64,000 nucleotides of DNA from UMGS1994 sp944386155 (GCA_963931085.1 OZ006973.1:1550001-1614000); one strand, 5' to 3'. Positions 8,945 to 17,800 are shown, counted from the first letter of the stretch. A program made the numbers and translations. Notes: generated by a model from the letters alone, not told the origin.

Positions 8945-11410
8945 TTATTTTCTACTAAACTTTCTTTCCAAATCATATTTTGTATATTTTATTGCTGTTG
9001 GTCTTCCATGTGGACATGTAAAAGGATTTGGAAGTTTTAATAATTCATCCATCAATTTTTTAACTTCTGAATCTGTTAATTTCATATTAGCTTTTACTGC
9101 TGCTTTGCATGCAATAGTAGCAATAAATCTATCTTCTTTTTCTTGAAGTGCAGTTCTTGAAAAAGTATTAATTTCATCTAATAAATCTAAAAATAGTTGT
9201 TTTGTATTTAAGTCCATACATACATTTGGAACACCTGTAAGTTTTATAGTATTTTCACCAAAAGCTTCTAAAGTAAATCCAGCTTTCTCAAACATTTCTA
9301 AATTTTCCTTAACAAGTTCAGCTTCTTTATGTGATAGAGATATAACATCTGGCATAAGCATTAATTGAGAATCTTTATCTGTGTCACTATAATAATTCTC
9401 TTTAACTTTTTCATACATAATTCTTTCATGTGCAGCATGTTGATCAATTATATACATTTCTCCTGAAAACTCAATTATTATATATGTAGAAAATACTATT
9501 CCAACTATTTTATAGTTCTGATCATTTAAATCTCTAAATTCAGGTAATTGTTCATTTGAATCTTTATCTATAACAATTTCTCTTACATCTAATTTAGGAG
9601 CATTTTGTTTTTCTATTTCTTCTTTTTCTTTTCCAAATGCTTTTTCTCTTATATCTTCTAATACTTTTCTTTCATCTTCAGTAAGTTCTTTTTCAGCTGT
9701 CTCATCATCTATTTTAGATATTGACTCACCAAAAATTTTTTTGTACATATCGCTAAAATCTTCTTGTTTTATTTCTACTTCTTCTTTATTTCCATCATTA
9801 TCGTTTTCATTTTCATTATTTTCTTCTTTATTTTCTACCACTTTTGAATCTTCTGAAGAATGATAAGAAGTATCTCCATTTTCCATTAAACTTCTATCTT
9901 TTAATAATTTTTCTGTCATTTCACTTACTACTTGATCTGAAGGCACATCATTTTTCTCATCATAGTTTTCTTCAACTCTCATATCTGAATTAGTTGGATT
10001 TTCTTTTTGTTTTTTAATATCATCTTCAATTATTTTATTTATATCATATGATGTCATAGGAGTAACTTCAGATATTCCAAGTTCTTTAAGTCCATTTCTA
10101 AATTTATAAATTTCTTCTAATAAGTTTTCTTTGTTTTCTTTACTTGTATTATCTTCAAATTCATTTTCTTCTTCTTTTTCGTGATCATGTTTTCTAGAAA
10201 ATAATCCTTTAAACCCGTGTTTTATAGTATCCTCAAATGATCTATGTTCTTTTCTTTCTATTTCGTTTTTATTAAATTTTATATCTTGATCCATTTTTAA
10301 AGTATTATCTGAAACTTTCTTAGAGCTTGCATCTTCTATTTCTTTGGCACCTACAAAATTTGATGAGCTTTCTTGTAAATCTTGCTTATCAGATGTGTCT
10401 TTTAGTACATTTTCAATTAATTCACCTTTAGCAAGTCCAGATTTAATAGCATGATATACAGCTTTAAATACTTTACTTTCTTCTTCAAATCTAACTTCTA
10501 ATTTAGCTGGATGAACATTTACATCCACAAGCTCTGGATTTATTTGAATATTTAATACTAAAAATCCATATTTATTAATTGGAATCATACCTTTAAAAGC
10601 TTGATCAGCAGCTGCTGATAAAGTTTTATCTTTTATATATCTATTATTTACGAAAAATAATTGACCATTTCTATTAGAACGTGAAATTTCAGGCTTTCCA
10701 ACTACTCCTGTAACTTTAATTCCATCTAATTCATAATCTACATCAAGTATTGCTTCTGCAACATCTTTACCAAACACACTATATATAACGTTCTTTGAAT
10801 CTCCATCACCATTTGTTTGAATAATTGTTTTTCCGTTATTAATAAATTTAAATGCTATATTTTTATTTACTAAAGCAAGTCTTGTTATTGCGTCTTCTAT
10901 ATATCCTGACTCTGTAAAATCTTTTTTTAAGAATTTATATCTAACAGGTGTATTAAAAAATAAGTTTGTTACAGTAATAGTTGTACCTATTGAAGACCCT
11001 GATACTGTTTTTTCTAAAGTCTTTCCACCTTCTACTACTATTTTATATCCCATTGCACTATCTGCTGTTCTAGATATCATTTCGACATGCGCAATAGCTG
11101 CAATACTTGCTAAAGCCTCACCTCTAAACCCCATAGATGTTATTTTTAAAATATCATCTGCTGACCTTATTTTGCTAGTTGCATGTCTTTCAAATGCAAT
11201 TTCCATATCATCATCTTTTATTCCTTTTCCATTATCACTTACTCGAATAAAAGAAATTCCTCCATTTTTTATTTCTACTGTTATTTTTGTAGCACCTGCA
11301 TCTATAGAATTCTCTACCATCTCTTTTACTACTGATGCTGGTCTTTCTATAACTTCACCTGCTGCTATTTTATTTATTGTTAAATCATCTAATAAAACTA
11401 TATTTCCCAT
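8945..11410 (-). CDS. mutL: DNA mismatch-repair endonuclease MutL, with long acidic linker
   Basis: Coordinates mismatch repair after MutS and nicks the new strand. The N-terminal GHKL ATPase has VENSIDAGA, DNGKGI and GFRGEAL motifs; the C-terminal domain has the endonuclease motif DQHAAHERIMYEKV, ACKAAVKAN and CPHGRPTAIK, so it is the self-nicking type. At 821 residues it is about 190 longer than the Bacillus protein. The extra length is an Asp/Glu/Lys/Asn-rich, low-complexity linker at about 340-600. The start has GGAGG upstream. No mutS is in the window. Reading frame is open throughout the linker, so it is not a fused neighbour or frameshift. Confidence 0.95.
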   Translation of the reverse strand: MGNIVLLDDLTINKIAAGEVIERPASVVKEMVENSIDAGATKITVEIKNGGISFIRVSDNGKGIKDDDMEIAFERHATSKIRSADDILKITSMGFRGEALASIAAIAHVEMISRTADSAMGYKIVVEGGKTLEKTVSGSSIGTTITVTNLFFNTPVRYKFLKKDFTESGYIEDAITRLALVNKNIAFKFINNGKTIIQTNGDGDSKNVIYSVFGKDVAEAILDVDYELDGIKVTGVVGKPEISRSNRNGQLFFVNNRYIKDKTLSAAADQAFKGMIPINKYGFLVLNIQINPELVDVNVHPAKLEVRFEEESKVFKAVYHAIKSGLAKGELIENVLKDTSDKQDLQESSSNFVGAKEIEDASSKKVSDNTLKMDQDIKFNKNEIERKEHRSFEDTIKHGFKGLFSRKHDHEKEEENEFEDNTSKENKENLLEEIYKFRNGLKELGISEVTPMTSYDINKIIEDDIKKQKENPTNSDMRVEENYDEKNDVPSDQVVSEMTEKLLKDRSLMENGDTSYHSSEDSKVVENKEENNENENDNDGNKEEVEIKQEDFSDMYKKIFGESISKIDDETAEKELTEDERKVLEDIREKAFGKEKEEIEKQNAPKLDVREIVIDKDSNEQLPEFRDLNDQNYKIVGIVFSTYIIIEFSGEMYIIDQHAAHERIMYEKVKENYYSDTDKDSQLMLMPDVISLSHKEAELVKENLEMFEKAGFTLEAFGENTIKLTGVPNVCMDLNTKQLFLDLLDEINTFSRTALQEKEDRFIATIACKAAVKANMKLTDSEVKKLMDELLKLPNPFTCPHGRPTAIKYTKYDLERKFSRK

Positions 11411-11447
11411 TTACTTCCTCCGATACTTAATACAACTTTGTGGTTAG

Positions 11448-11456
11448 ATTATATCA
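11448..11456 (-). promoter_or_regulatory. Extended -10 promoter for mutL-miaA
   Basis: TGATATAAT on the minus strand is a perfect extended -10 element, about 38 bases before the mutL start. No good -35 hexamer is visible. Confidence 0.45.
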
Positions 11457-11670
11457 CTAAAAACTGATTTTTGTATATGCTTTTCTAATAATTAATATCT
11501 ATTATCAAATTTATTATCTAATTAAAAATAATTAATTGCTTATTTTTCTATTTATTCATTTTTTTAATTATTATACTTACCTAAAAGTGTAACAACTTTT
11601 TTTATTCTGAATAATATATATCATACTAATGATTTAAAATTACTTAAACTTCAAAAGGGGGTAAATAATA

Positions 11671-11793
11671 ATGCCAGAAAACAGAGGATGCTGCGGTGGT
11701 TTTGGTGGCGGTAATGATTGCTTATGGATTATTCTTTTATTAATAATCATATGTTGCTGCTGCGGAAATAACAACAATAATGGATGTTGCTAA
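11671..11793 (+). CDS. 40-residue Gly/Cys-rich hydrophobic peptide, possibly spore-associated
   Basis: A short plus-strand gene between mutL and groEL. It has an AGGGGG ribosome site at 11656-11661, an ATG, 40 codons, a stop and a terminator. The peptide has three parts: a Gly/Cys-rich N-terminus (RGCCGGFGGGNDC), a hydrophobic run (LWIILLLIII), then CCCCGNNNNNGCC. Eight of 40 residues are Cys. The layout resembles the small YjcZ-like and 'high-cysteine' peptides linked to spores in Bacillota, but that is similarity of composition only. A location in a membrane or spore coat is likely. It is the only plus-strand gene before 17 kb and is its own transcription unit. Confidence 0.7.
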   Translation: MPENRGCCGGFGGGNDCLWIILLLIIICCCCGNNNNNGCC

Positions 11794-11826
11794 TTATTTA
11801 AATTACACCTAAAACTTTATAATAAT

Positions 11827-11868
11827 TTAAAAGAAATGAGGTAGCAAACGCTACCCCATTTCTTTTAT
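11827..11868. terminator. Bidirectional terminator between the Cys-rich gene and groEL
   Basis: AAAGAAATGAGGTAGC pairs with GCTACCCCATTTCTTT around an AAAC loop, with one mismatch. A-rich sequence on the left and T-rich sequence on the right let it serve both converging genes. Confidence 0.85.
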
Positions 11869-11885
11869 TATATTTTGTATTTTAA

Positions 11886-13514
11886 TTACATCATCATTGA
11901 ATCTTGCATTCCGTGATTTCCTTCAGTAGCACTTGCTACTTCTTTTTTTGTTGCTACTGCAGCTTCTGTTGTTAAAATCATAGATGCAATACTTTCTGCA
12001 TTTTGAAGTGCTGATCTTGTAACTTTAGTTGGATCTACAATTCCAGCTTTTTTCATATCTACATATCTTTCTTCTTTAGCATCAAATCCAACACCAGGTT
12101 TTTCATTTTTTACTCTATCTAATATAATAGCACCTTCAAGTCCAGCATTTGTAGCAATTTGTCTTACTGGCTCTTCAAGAGCTGCTAAAACTATCTTAAC
12201 ACCTATTCTTTCTTCTTCATTTACTTCATTAAGTAGTTTTTCAACTTCCGGAATTATATTAATATATGCTGTTCCTCCACCTGCTACAATACCTTCTTCT
12301 ACTGCAGCTTTAGTTGCAGATAACGCATCTTCAATTCTTAATTTCTTTTCTTTCATTTCGACTTCTGTTGCAGCACCAACTTCTATAACTGCAACTCCAC
12401 CAGCCATTTTTGCAAGTCTGTCTTGTAATTTTTCTCTATCATATGTGCTTGATGTGTTTTCAATCTCAGCTTTAATATGTTTTACTCTATCTGCTATCTC
12501 TGTTTTATTTCCAGCACCGTCTACTATGATAGTATTATCTTTTTGAACTTTAATTTGTTTTGCTCTTCCTAAATCATCTATTGTAACATCTTTTAGGTCT
12601 AATCCTAAATCTCCAGTAATAACTTTTCCACCAGTTAATATAGCAATATCTTGTAAAATATCTTTTCTTGTATCTCCAAAACTTGGAGCTTTAACTGCAA
12701 CTACATTTAATACTCCTCTTAATTTATTTAATATTAATGTAGATAAAGCTTCACCTTCAATATCATCTGCTATGATTAATAATTTTCCTGATTGTCTCAT
12801 AAGTTCTTCTAGAAGTGGTAATATTTCTTGAATATTTGATATCTTTTTATCTGTAATTAATATATAAGGATTTTCCATTACAGTTTCCATCTTTTCTGTA
12901 TCTGTAACTAAGTATGGTGAAATATAACCTTTATCAAATTGCATTCCTTCTACAACTTTTACATCAGTATTTGAAGTTTTTGATTCTTCTATTGTAATTA
13001 CACCATCTTTAGACACTTTTTCCATTGCATCTGCAATTAAATTTCCTATTTCTTCATTATTTGCAGATATACTTGCAACTCTTCCTATATCTTCTTTACC
13101 ATTTACATCTGAACTGATTTTCTTTAAAGATGTAATTGCTGTATCTAATGCTTTATCCATACCTCTTTTTATACTCATTGGATCTCCACCTGCAGCTATA
13201 TTTTTTACACCTTCTTTTATCATTTTTTGAGCAAGTACAGTAGCTGTTGTAGTACCATCACCTGCTACATCATTAGTTTTAATAGAAACTTCTTTTACAA
13301 GTCCTGCACCCATATTCTCATATGGATCTTCAAGTTCTACTTCTTTTGCAATAGTAACACCATCATTTGTAATAAGTGGTGCACCAAAACTTCTGTCTAA
13401 AACAACATTTCTACCTTTTGGTCCAAGTGTTACTTTAACAGTATCTGCTAATTTATTAATACCATTTAATAATGATTTTCTAACGTCTTCTCCGTATTTA
13501 ATATCTTTTGCCAT
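11886..13514 (-). CDS. groEL: Chaperonin GroEL
   Basis: Large ring-forming ATP-dependent chaperonin. The 542 residues are full length and near-identical in pattern to the family: KFGEDVRKSLL-like start, LGPKGRNVVLD, the ATPase loop VAGDGTTTATVLAQ near 86, and a conserved AAVEEGIVAGGGTAYI near 403. The C-terminal tail reads EGNHGMQDSMMM rather than the usual long GGM repeat, a short variant. It follows groES by 23 bases and shares its CIRCE-controlled promoter. Strong AGGAGG ribosome site. The mRNA ends at the bidirectional hairpin 11827-11868. Confidence 0.98.
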   Translation of the reverse strand: MAKDIKYGEDVRKSLLNGINKLADTVKVTLGPKGRNVVLDRSFGAPLITNDGVTIAKEVELEDPYENMGAGLVKEVSIKTNDVAGDGTTTATVLAQKMIKEGVKNIAAGGDPMSIKRGMDKALDTAITSLKKISSDVNGKEDIGRVASISANNEEIGNLIADAMEKVSKDGVITIEESKTSNTDVKVVEGMQFDKGYISPYLVTDTEKMETVMENPYILITDKKISNIQEILPLLEELMRQSGKLLIIADDIEGEALSTLILNKLRGVLNVVAVKAPSFGDTRKDILQDIAILTGGKVITGDLGLDLKDVTIDDLGRAKQIKVQKDNTIIVDGAGNKTEIADRVKHIKAEIENTSSTYDREKLQDRLAKMAGGVAVIEVGAATEVEMKEKKLRIEDALSATKAAVEEGIVAGGGTAYINIIPEVEKLLNEVNEEERIGVKIVLAALEEPVRQIATNAGLEGAIILDRVKNEKPGVGFDAKEERYVDMKKAGIVDPTKVTRSALQNAESIASMILTTEAAVATKKEVASATEGNHGMQDSMMM

Positions 13515-13537
13515 ATAAAAAACCTCCTAATTTAAAA

Positions 13538-13816
13538 TTATTCTACTATAGCTAAAATATCAGATTGTCTAACTATTATATAATCTTCATTTTCATATTT
13601 AACTTCTGTTCCAGAATATTTACTTAATAAAACCTTATCGCCTTCTTTCACTGACATTTTTTCTAATTCTTTGTCAACTACTTTTCCTGGTCCCACTGCT
13701 ATAACTTTTGCAATTTGAGACTTTTCCTTTGTTGTAGATAGAATAATTCCGCTCTTAGTCGTATCTTCTTCCTCCATCATTTTCACTAACACATTATCTT
13801 CTAATGGTTTTATCAT
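13538..13816 (-). CDS. groES: Co-chaperonin GroES
   Basis: Seven-membered lid of GroEL. The 92-residue protein starts MIKPLEDNVLVKM, includes the mobile loop (EEDTTKSGIIL, residues about 16-26) and ends DYIIVRQSDILAIVE. The ATG at 13816 is preferred over one at 13822, because the AGGAGG ribosome site lies eight bases before the former and only two before the latter. The CIRCE operator (13832-13858) lies directly upstream, within the 5' leader, so HrcA control of the groES-groEL operon is expected. Confidence 0.97.
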   Translation of the reverse strand: MIKPLEDNVLVKMMEEEDTTKSGIILSTTKEKSQIAKVIAVGPGKVVDKELEKMSVKEGDKVLLSKYSGTEVKYENEDYIIVRQSDILAIVE

Positions 13817-13831
13817 ATTCATTACCTCCTT

Positions 13832-13858
13832 TTAGCACTCTTACGTACCGTCTGCTAA
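13832..13858 (-). promoter_or_regulatory. CIRCE operator (HrcA site), one arm degenerate
   Basis: TTAGCACTC, nine spacer bases, then GTCTGCTAA. The consensus is TTAGCACTC-N9-GAGTGCTAA. One arm is perfect and the other has two changes. It lies between promoter and ribosome site of groES, the standard position for repression by HrcA. Confidence 0.9.
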
Positions 13859-13861
13859 AAT

Positions 13862-13888
13862 ATTATACCCATTATACTATTTTGTCAA
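13862..13888 (-). promoter_or_regulatory. Sigma-A promoter for groES-groEL
   Basis: On the minus strand TTGACA (13883-13888) and TATAAT (13862-13867) are both perfect hexamers but are spaced by only 15 bases. A second TATAAT lies six bases after the -35. Confidence 0.75.
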
Positions 13889-14075
13889 TAGATTTTTATT
13901 AAAATCTTATATTCTTTTTTTATTATATATTTTTATTCTTTTACCTTTATACCTTTATTTAAATTTATATTACTATGTCCTAAACAATTTCAAAAATATT
14001 ATATTCAAAAAATTTTTTTATAGAACTAAAATTTAAAATAAAATTTATTAATAAAATGTACTAGCAAAAATATAG

Positions 14076-14146
14076 TGAAAAATATAATAAAAATATAATA
14101 AAAATATAATAAAAAATATAATAAAAAATATAATAAAAAATATAGC
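14076..14146. repeat. Short tandem repeat, unit about AAAATATAATAA
   Basis: Six imperfect copies of a 12-14 base unit, AATATAATAAAA with varying A-runs. Probably replication slippage in noncoding A+T-rich DNA. Confidence 0.75.
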
Positions 14147-14160
14147 AATAATAAAATAAT

Positions 14161-14208
14161 AAAAAAATAAGACTAAAAATATATTCTATATCTTAAGTCT
14201 TATTTTTA
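14161..14208 (-). terminator. Terminator after the gene at 14240
   Basis: AAAATAAGACTT (minus strand, 14196-14206) pairs with AAGTCTTATTTT-type sequence at 14163-14174 across a 20-base loop. A T-run follows on the minus strand. Confidence 0.65.
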
Positions 14209-14239
14209 TTAATTAAATTCTTTTTAAAATTTTTATATA

Positions 14240-15001
14240 CTATTTTTCATTCTGAGATTCTGCTTCTCCATTTTTTTCATCGTTTTTTTCATCATTTTTT
14301 TCATCGTTTTTTTCTTCATTTTGATTATTTTCGTTTTCCAATACTTCATCCATTCTTAAAACATAAAAACTTTTACCACCATCATAAGAAATTAAAGTAA
14401 TTTTAGTATTTGAATTATATACTTTATCCTCTGTTTTGTCATCTATTTTTATTTTAGCTATTGTTTGATATAAAAATTGACTTCCCTCAACTTTTTCTAA
14501 TTCTGATAATCCTTCTAATTTCATCTTAACATTATAATTATTAATATCATTTATATAATTCTCTTCACTTCTTTTTAACATAGAAGACATAATAATCAAA
14601 CTATCATTATAATATTCGTCTTTATAATTTTCTGCATCAGTTACTAATGTATATAAATTCTCATCAAAATTTTCAAGTCCTTTATGATCATAAACTGAAT
14701 ATGCTGCAAGGTCCATTATGCTAGCCATTGACTCCCCATCTGCATCATTGTAAAATTCAATTATTTTGTCAACTGCATCTTCATAATTTAAAAATCCTAT
14801 TTTTTCAACTCCACCATATCCATAACATGTTATTGCACCATTTTTAATATCTGTTGCAATTTGTTCTTCTACGGGAATTAATTTTGCTTGTTCTTCTTGC
14901 TTGTTTTTATTATCAAATCTTATATATGCATATACTGCAAAGCTTATTGCCAAAACTAAAATAATTACTAAAACTACGTTAAAAATATTTTTTTCTTTCA
15001 T
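14240..15001 (-). CDS. Hypothetical membrane-anchored protein with NDEK tail repeats
   Basis: A 253-residue protein not recognised as a named family. Residues 7-27 are one hydrophobic segment (NVVLVIILVLAISFAVYAYI) with positive charge before it, so it is probably a signal anchor with the rest outside the membrane. The exterior domain (30-220) is acidic alpha/beta and has a DUF4878-like look only in overall shape. The C-terminus is a tandem repeat of NDEK (four copies), encoded by a 12-base DNA repeat at 14270-14318, which is likely to vary in copy number. It follows proS by 29 bases in the scpB-proS transcript. ATG with AAAGGA ribosome site. Confidence 0.65.
   Translation of the reverse strand: MKEKNIFNVVLVIILVLAISFAVYAYIRFDNKNKQEEQAKLIPVEEQIATDIKNGAITCYGYGGVEKIGFLNYEDAVDKIIEFYNDADGESMASIMDLAAYSVYDHKGLENFDENLYTLVTDAENYKDEYYNDSLIIMSSMLKRSEENYINDINNYNVKMKLEGLSELEKVEGSQFLYQTIAKIKIDDKTEDKVYNSNTKITLISYDGGKSFYVLRMDEVLENENNQNEEKNDEKNDEKNDEKNGEAESQNEK
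14270..14318 (-). repeat. 12-base in-frame tandem repeat coding for NDEK
   Basis: Four near-identical 12-base copies (TTTTTTTCATCG on the + strand) encode the Lys-Asn-Asp-Glu tail. The unit is a multiple of three, so copy-number change would not break the frame. Confidence 0.8.
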
Positions 15002-15030
15002 TTTCTATTCATCCTTTGTTTTTATATTTT

Positions 15031-16473
15031 TTAGTATTGTCTTCCCCAAACAATCATCTTTGTAGCTTTCTTTCCACATATTGCACATGTATCTGCCAAA
15101 TGTTCTTGTTCAAATGGCATACATCTTGATGGAGCTCCTGTAACTTCTTTTACTTTATCTTCGCATTCTCTTGAGCCACACCACATAGTTTTTACATAAC
15201 CTTGATTTTCTTCTAAATTCTTTAATATTTCTTCTAATGAATATGCTACTGTTGTTTTTTCTTCTCTTCTCTTTAAGCACTCATTAAACATATTATTTTG
15301 AATATCTTCTAATAATTTTGAAATTCTATTTTCTATATTATCTAGACTTACAGTTTCCTTTTCAAGAGTATCTCTTCTTACTAAAATAGCTTTATTTTCT
15401 TCAATATCTCGTGGTCCCATTTCAATTCTAAGTGGAATTCCTCTCATTTCACAATCATTGAATTTATAACCTGGAGTATAATTATCTCTTTCATCAATTT
15501 CCATTCTGAAATTCTTTTTTAGTCTATCATATAATTCTCTATTTTTTTCTAATACTCCTTCTTTATGCATAGCAATTGGAATTATTATTACTTGTGTTGG
15601 AGCTATCTTTGGTGGTAATTTAAGTCCTCTATTATCACCATGTGCCATTATTATTCCACCAATTAATCTTGTACTAATTCCCCATGATGTTTGATATGCA
15701 TATTCTTCTTTTCCTTCTCTATTTTGGAATTTTACTTCAAATGGTTTAGTAAAATTTTGTCCAAAATAATGTGAAGTTCCTGCTTGAAGAGCTCTACCAT
15801 CTCTCATTAATGTTTCTACTGTATATGTTGCTTCAGCTCCAGCAAATTGTTCTTTTTCTGTTTTCTTACCTTTTAGTACAGGAATTGCTAAATAATTTTC
15901 AATTATATCTGCATATATATCTAACATAAGTAAAGTTCTTTCTTTAGCTTCTTCTGCTGTTTCATGAACTGTATGTCCTTCTTGCCATAAGAATTCTCTT
16001 GATCTTAAAAATGGTCTTGTTTCTTTTTCCCATCTTAAAACATTACACCATTGGTTTCCTAGGATTGGTAAATCTCTCCAAGATTTTACCCATTTTGCAT
16101 ACATTGTTGACATCATAGTTTCTGATGTTGGTCTAATACATAATCTTTCATCTAATTTTTCATTTCCTCCATAAGTAACCCATGCAACTTCTGGCGCAAA
16201 CCCTTCAACATGTTCTTTTTCTTTATTAAGCATTGATTCTGGTATTAGAACTGGCATATATAAATTTGTTATACCTGTTTCTTTAAATTTTTCATCAGCA
16301 ACTTTTTGAATGTTTTCCCATATAGCATATCCATATGGTTTAATAGCTATACATCCTTTTGTATCTGTATAATCTGCTAAATCTGTTTTTCTTACAATAT
16401 CTGTATACCATTTAGCAAAATCTTCTTCTATATTAGTAATTTCTTTTACAAAATCTTCATTATTATTTCCCAT
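15031..16473 (-). CDS. proS: Prolyl-tRNA synthetase, archaeal/eukaryotic (short) type
   Basis: Class II synthetase that charges tRNA-Pro. The 480-residue protein lacks the editing insertion of the long bacterial type. It has the class II motif 2 block (WRWEKETRPFLRSREFLWQEGHT), GTSHYFGQNF, and motif 3 (SWGISTRLIGGIIMAHGD). The C-terminal extension contains the zinc-site cysteines (GSRECEDKV, CAICGKKA). This is the ProS3 form also found in many Clostridia. The ATG at 16473 is chosen because AGGGAG lies eight bases upstream; an alternative GTG at 16482 overlaps that site. It follows scpB by 12 bases. No T-box leader is visible. Confidence 0.96.
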   Translation of the reverse strand: MGNNNEDFVKEITNIEEDFAKWYTDIVRKTDLADYTDTKGCIAIKPYGYAIWENIQKVADEKFKETGITNLYMPVLIPESMLNKEKEHVEGFAPEVAWVTYGGNEKLDERLCIRPTSETMMSTMYAKWVKSWRDLPILGNQWCNVLRWEKETRPFLRSREFLWQEGHTVHETAEEAKERTLLMLDIYADIIENYLAIPVLKGKKTEKEQFAGAEATYTVETLMRDGRALQAGTSHYFGQNFTKPFEVKFQNREGKEEYAYQTSWGISTRLIGGIIMAHGDNRGLKLPPKIAPTQVIIIPIAMHKEGVLEKNRELYDRLKKNFRMEIDERDNYTPGYKFNDCEMRGIPLRIEMGPRDIEENKAILVRRDTLEKETVSLDNIENRISKLLEDIQNNMFNECLKRREEKTTVAYSLEEILKNLEENQGYVKTMWCGSRECEDKVKEVTGAPSRCMPFEQEHLADTCAICGKKATKMIVWGRQY

Positions 16474-16485
16474 AAAATTCACTCC

Positions 16486-17148
16486 CTAAATATTAATTTC
16501 TTTTTTCTCCTCTTCTAGATTTTCTTCAGTACCTAGATTGTTTTCTGCCTTCACCCCAGAGGGATTTTCTCCTTCAGCAATATTTTCTTGTTCATCTGAA
16601 AAATCATCTAGAATAATTTGTTCGTTTTCATCTAATTTATATTTTGGAAGTTCAGGAAGCTCATTTAATGATGAGATTCCAAACATTTTTAAAAACTCTT
16701 CTGTTGTTTTATATCCCATAGGCTTTCCAGGTGCATCTATTTTACCAGCTTCTTCTATAAGATTATACTCTAATAATCTATATATAGTTCCATCTGAATT
16801 TACACCTCTTATTGCTTCTATTTCTGCTCTTGTAATTTTAGGATTGTATGCAATAATAGAAAGTGTTTCAAGCGCAGCATTAGATAATGATGGTTTCATT
16901 CTATTATCAAATACTGGATAAATATAATCATAATATTCCTTCTTAGACGCCATTTGATAACCATCATCTACTTTAATTATTTCGATTCCTCTATTTGAAG
17001 CTTCATATTTTGTCTTCATATCTTGTATTAATTTTTCTACATCATCTACAGTGTATTCAAGTGTAGCTGCAATTTCTGATAATTTAACAACTCTACCTGC
17101 TGAAAATAATATAGCTTCAATTATTGCCTCATTTTTTTCTAGTTCCAT
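16486..17148 (-). CDS. scpB: Segregation and condensation protein ScpB
   Basis: Part of the SMC-ScpA-ScpB condensin. The 220-residue protein begins MELEKNEAIIEAILFSAG, typical of the family, and has two winged-helix domains (about 5-85 and 90-165) with IIAYNPKITRAEIEAIRGVNSDGTI and a GKPMGYKTTEEFLKMFGI motif. The acidic tail beyond 175 is variable. The ATG at 17148 has an AAGGAGAG ribosome site, which lies inside a longer reading from 17181. It heads the scpB-proS-14240 unit behind a good promoter. scpA, usually adjacent, is not in this window. Confidence 0.95.
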   Translation of the reverse strand: MELEKNEAIIEAILFSAGRVVKLSEIAATLEYTVDDVEKLIQDMKTKYEASNRGIEIIKVDDGYQMASKKEYYDYIYPVFDNRMKPSLSNAALETLSIIAYNPKITRAEIEAIRGVNSDGTIYRLLEYNLIEEAGKIDAPGKPMGYKTTEEFLKMFGISSLNELPELPKYKLDENEQIILDDFSDEQENIAEGENPSGVKAENNLGTEENLEEEKKEINI

Positions 17149-17172
17149 AACATACTCTCCTTTAATATAACT

Positions 17173-17202
17173 ATTATACATATTACTTGCTTATTATGTC
17201 AA
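17173..17202 (-). promoter_or_regulatory. Sigma-A promoter for scpB-proS
   Basis: On the minus strand TTGACA (17197-17202) and TATAAT (17173-17178) are perfect hexamers with 18-base spacing, 25 bases before the scpB start. Confidence 0.85.
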
Positions 17203-17233
17203 TGATTTTATTAATTAAAAATCTTAAAAATGC

Positions 17234-17262
17234 TTGATTTTTCTATACTTCTGTGTTATACT
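17234..17262 (+). promoter_or_regulatory. Sigma-A promoter for the gene at 17306
   Basis: TTGATT (17234-17239), 17 bases, TATACT (17257-17262). Divergent from the scpB promoter. Confidence 0.8.
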
Positions 17263-17305
17263 ATAATAGATTTATTTAATTTATTCTAAGAAAGAGAGTG
17301 AAATT

Positions 17306-17701
17306 ATGGAAACAAAGGCTAAAAGCAATCCTGTAATTAGTTTTTTTAAAAGAATATTTGAAAAATTATCTAATTCCGCAGTATTTTCTATATTAAGTAC
17401 TAATGCTTCTTCAACTATTGGTGATGATTATTTAGAAAATGGTGCTGATTTTGATGCTTATAAAAGACAAGCAGCTGATGAAGCTGAACTTACAGATGCT
17501 GAATATAGTAGCTTAGAAGAAGCCTTTCGTACTGCTAGTGATAATTTAGAGACTTTAGAAAGAGAAACAACTCAAATTCCTTCTAATCGCGCAAAATCTG
17601 GTTTAGATCCAATTACTCCAGATCCAAAAGCAGAAGTAGTTCAAAGAACTCCTGAAGGAATTATAAAAGATAAAAATGATGATGATGAACGTTCATTATA
17701 A
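17306..17701 (+). CDS. Hypothetical protein, 131 residues, monocistronic
   Basis: A single plus-strand gene with its own promoter and terminator. I do not recognise the protein. Residues 1-45 contain a short amphipathic segment (NPVISFFKRIFEKLS), followed by an acidic, Ala/Glu/Asp-rich helical region (50-90) and a charged disordered tail ending KDKNDDDERSL. No signal peptide or catalytic motif is seen. A GAGAGTG ribosome site precedes the ATG. The tail and the lack of conserved motifs suggest a lineage-specific gene. It is read opposite to scpB and rimO on either side. Confidence 0.75.
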   Translation: METKAKSNPVISFFKRIFEKLSNSAVFSILSTNASSTIGDDYLENGADFDAYKRQAADEAELTDAEYSSLEEAFRTASDNLETLERETTQIPSNRAKSGLDPITPDPKAEVVQRTPEGIIKDKNDDDERSL

Positions 17702-17755
17702 ATAAAAAGTAAAAATAGCAAATAAATAAATTAATAAATTAAATTAATTAATATA

Positions 17756-17800
17756 TAAAAATAACGAGTATCTAAAAAATACTCGTTATTTTATTTTTAT
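17756..17800 (+). terminator. Terminator of the gene at 17306, possibly shared with rimO
   Basis: AATAACGAGTAT (17760-17771) and ATACTCGTTATT (17779-17790) form a perfect 12-base stem, loop CTAAAAA. TTATTTTTATTTTT follows. A-rich sequence on the other side could also stop rimO transcripts. Confidence 0.9.

Larger units (their letters stand above)
13889..14239. other. A+T-rich intergenic region upstream of groES
   Basis: About 350 bases of very A+T-rich sequence with no gene. It holds a short tandem repeat (14076-14146) and the terminator of the gene at 14240. The remainder shows nothing recognisable. Confidence 0.6.

Noticed and set aside
16474..16500. T-box riboswitch before proS
   Set aside because: proS follows scpB by 12 bases, with no room for a leader.
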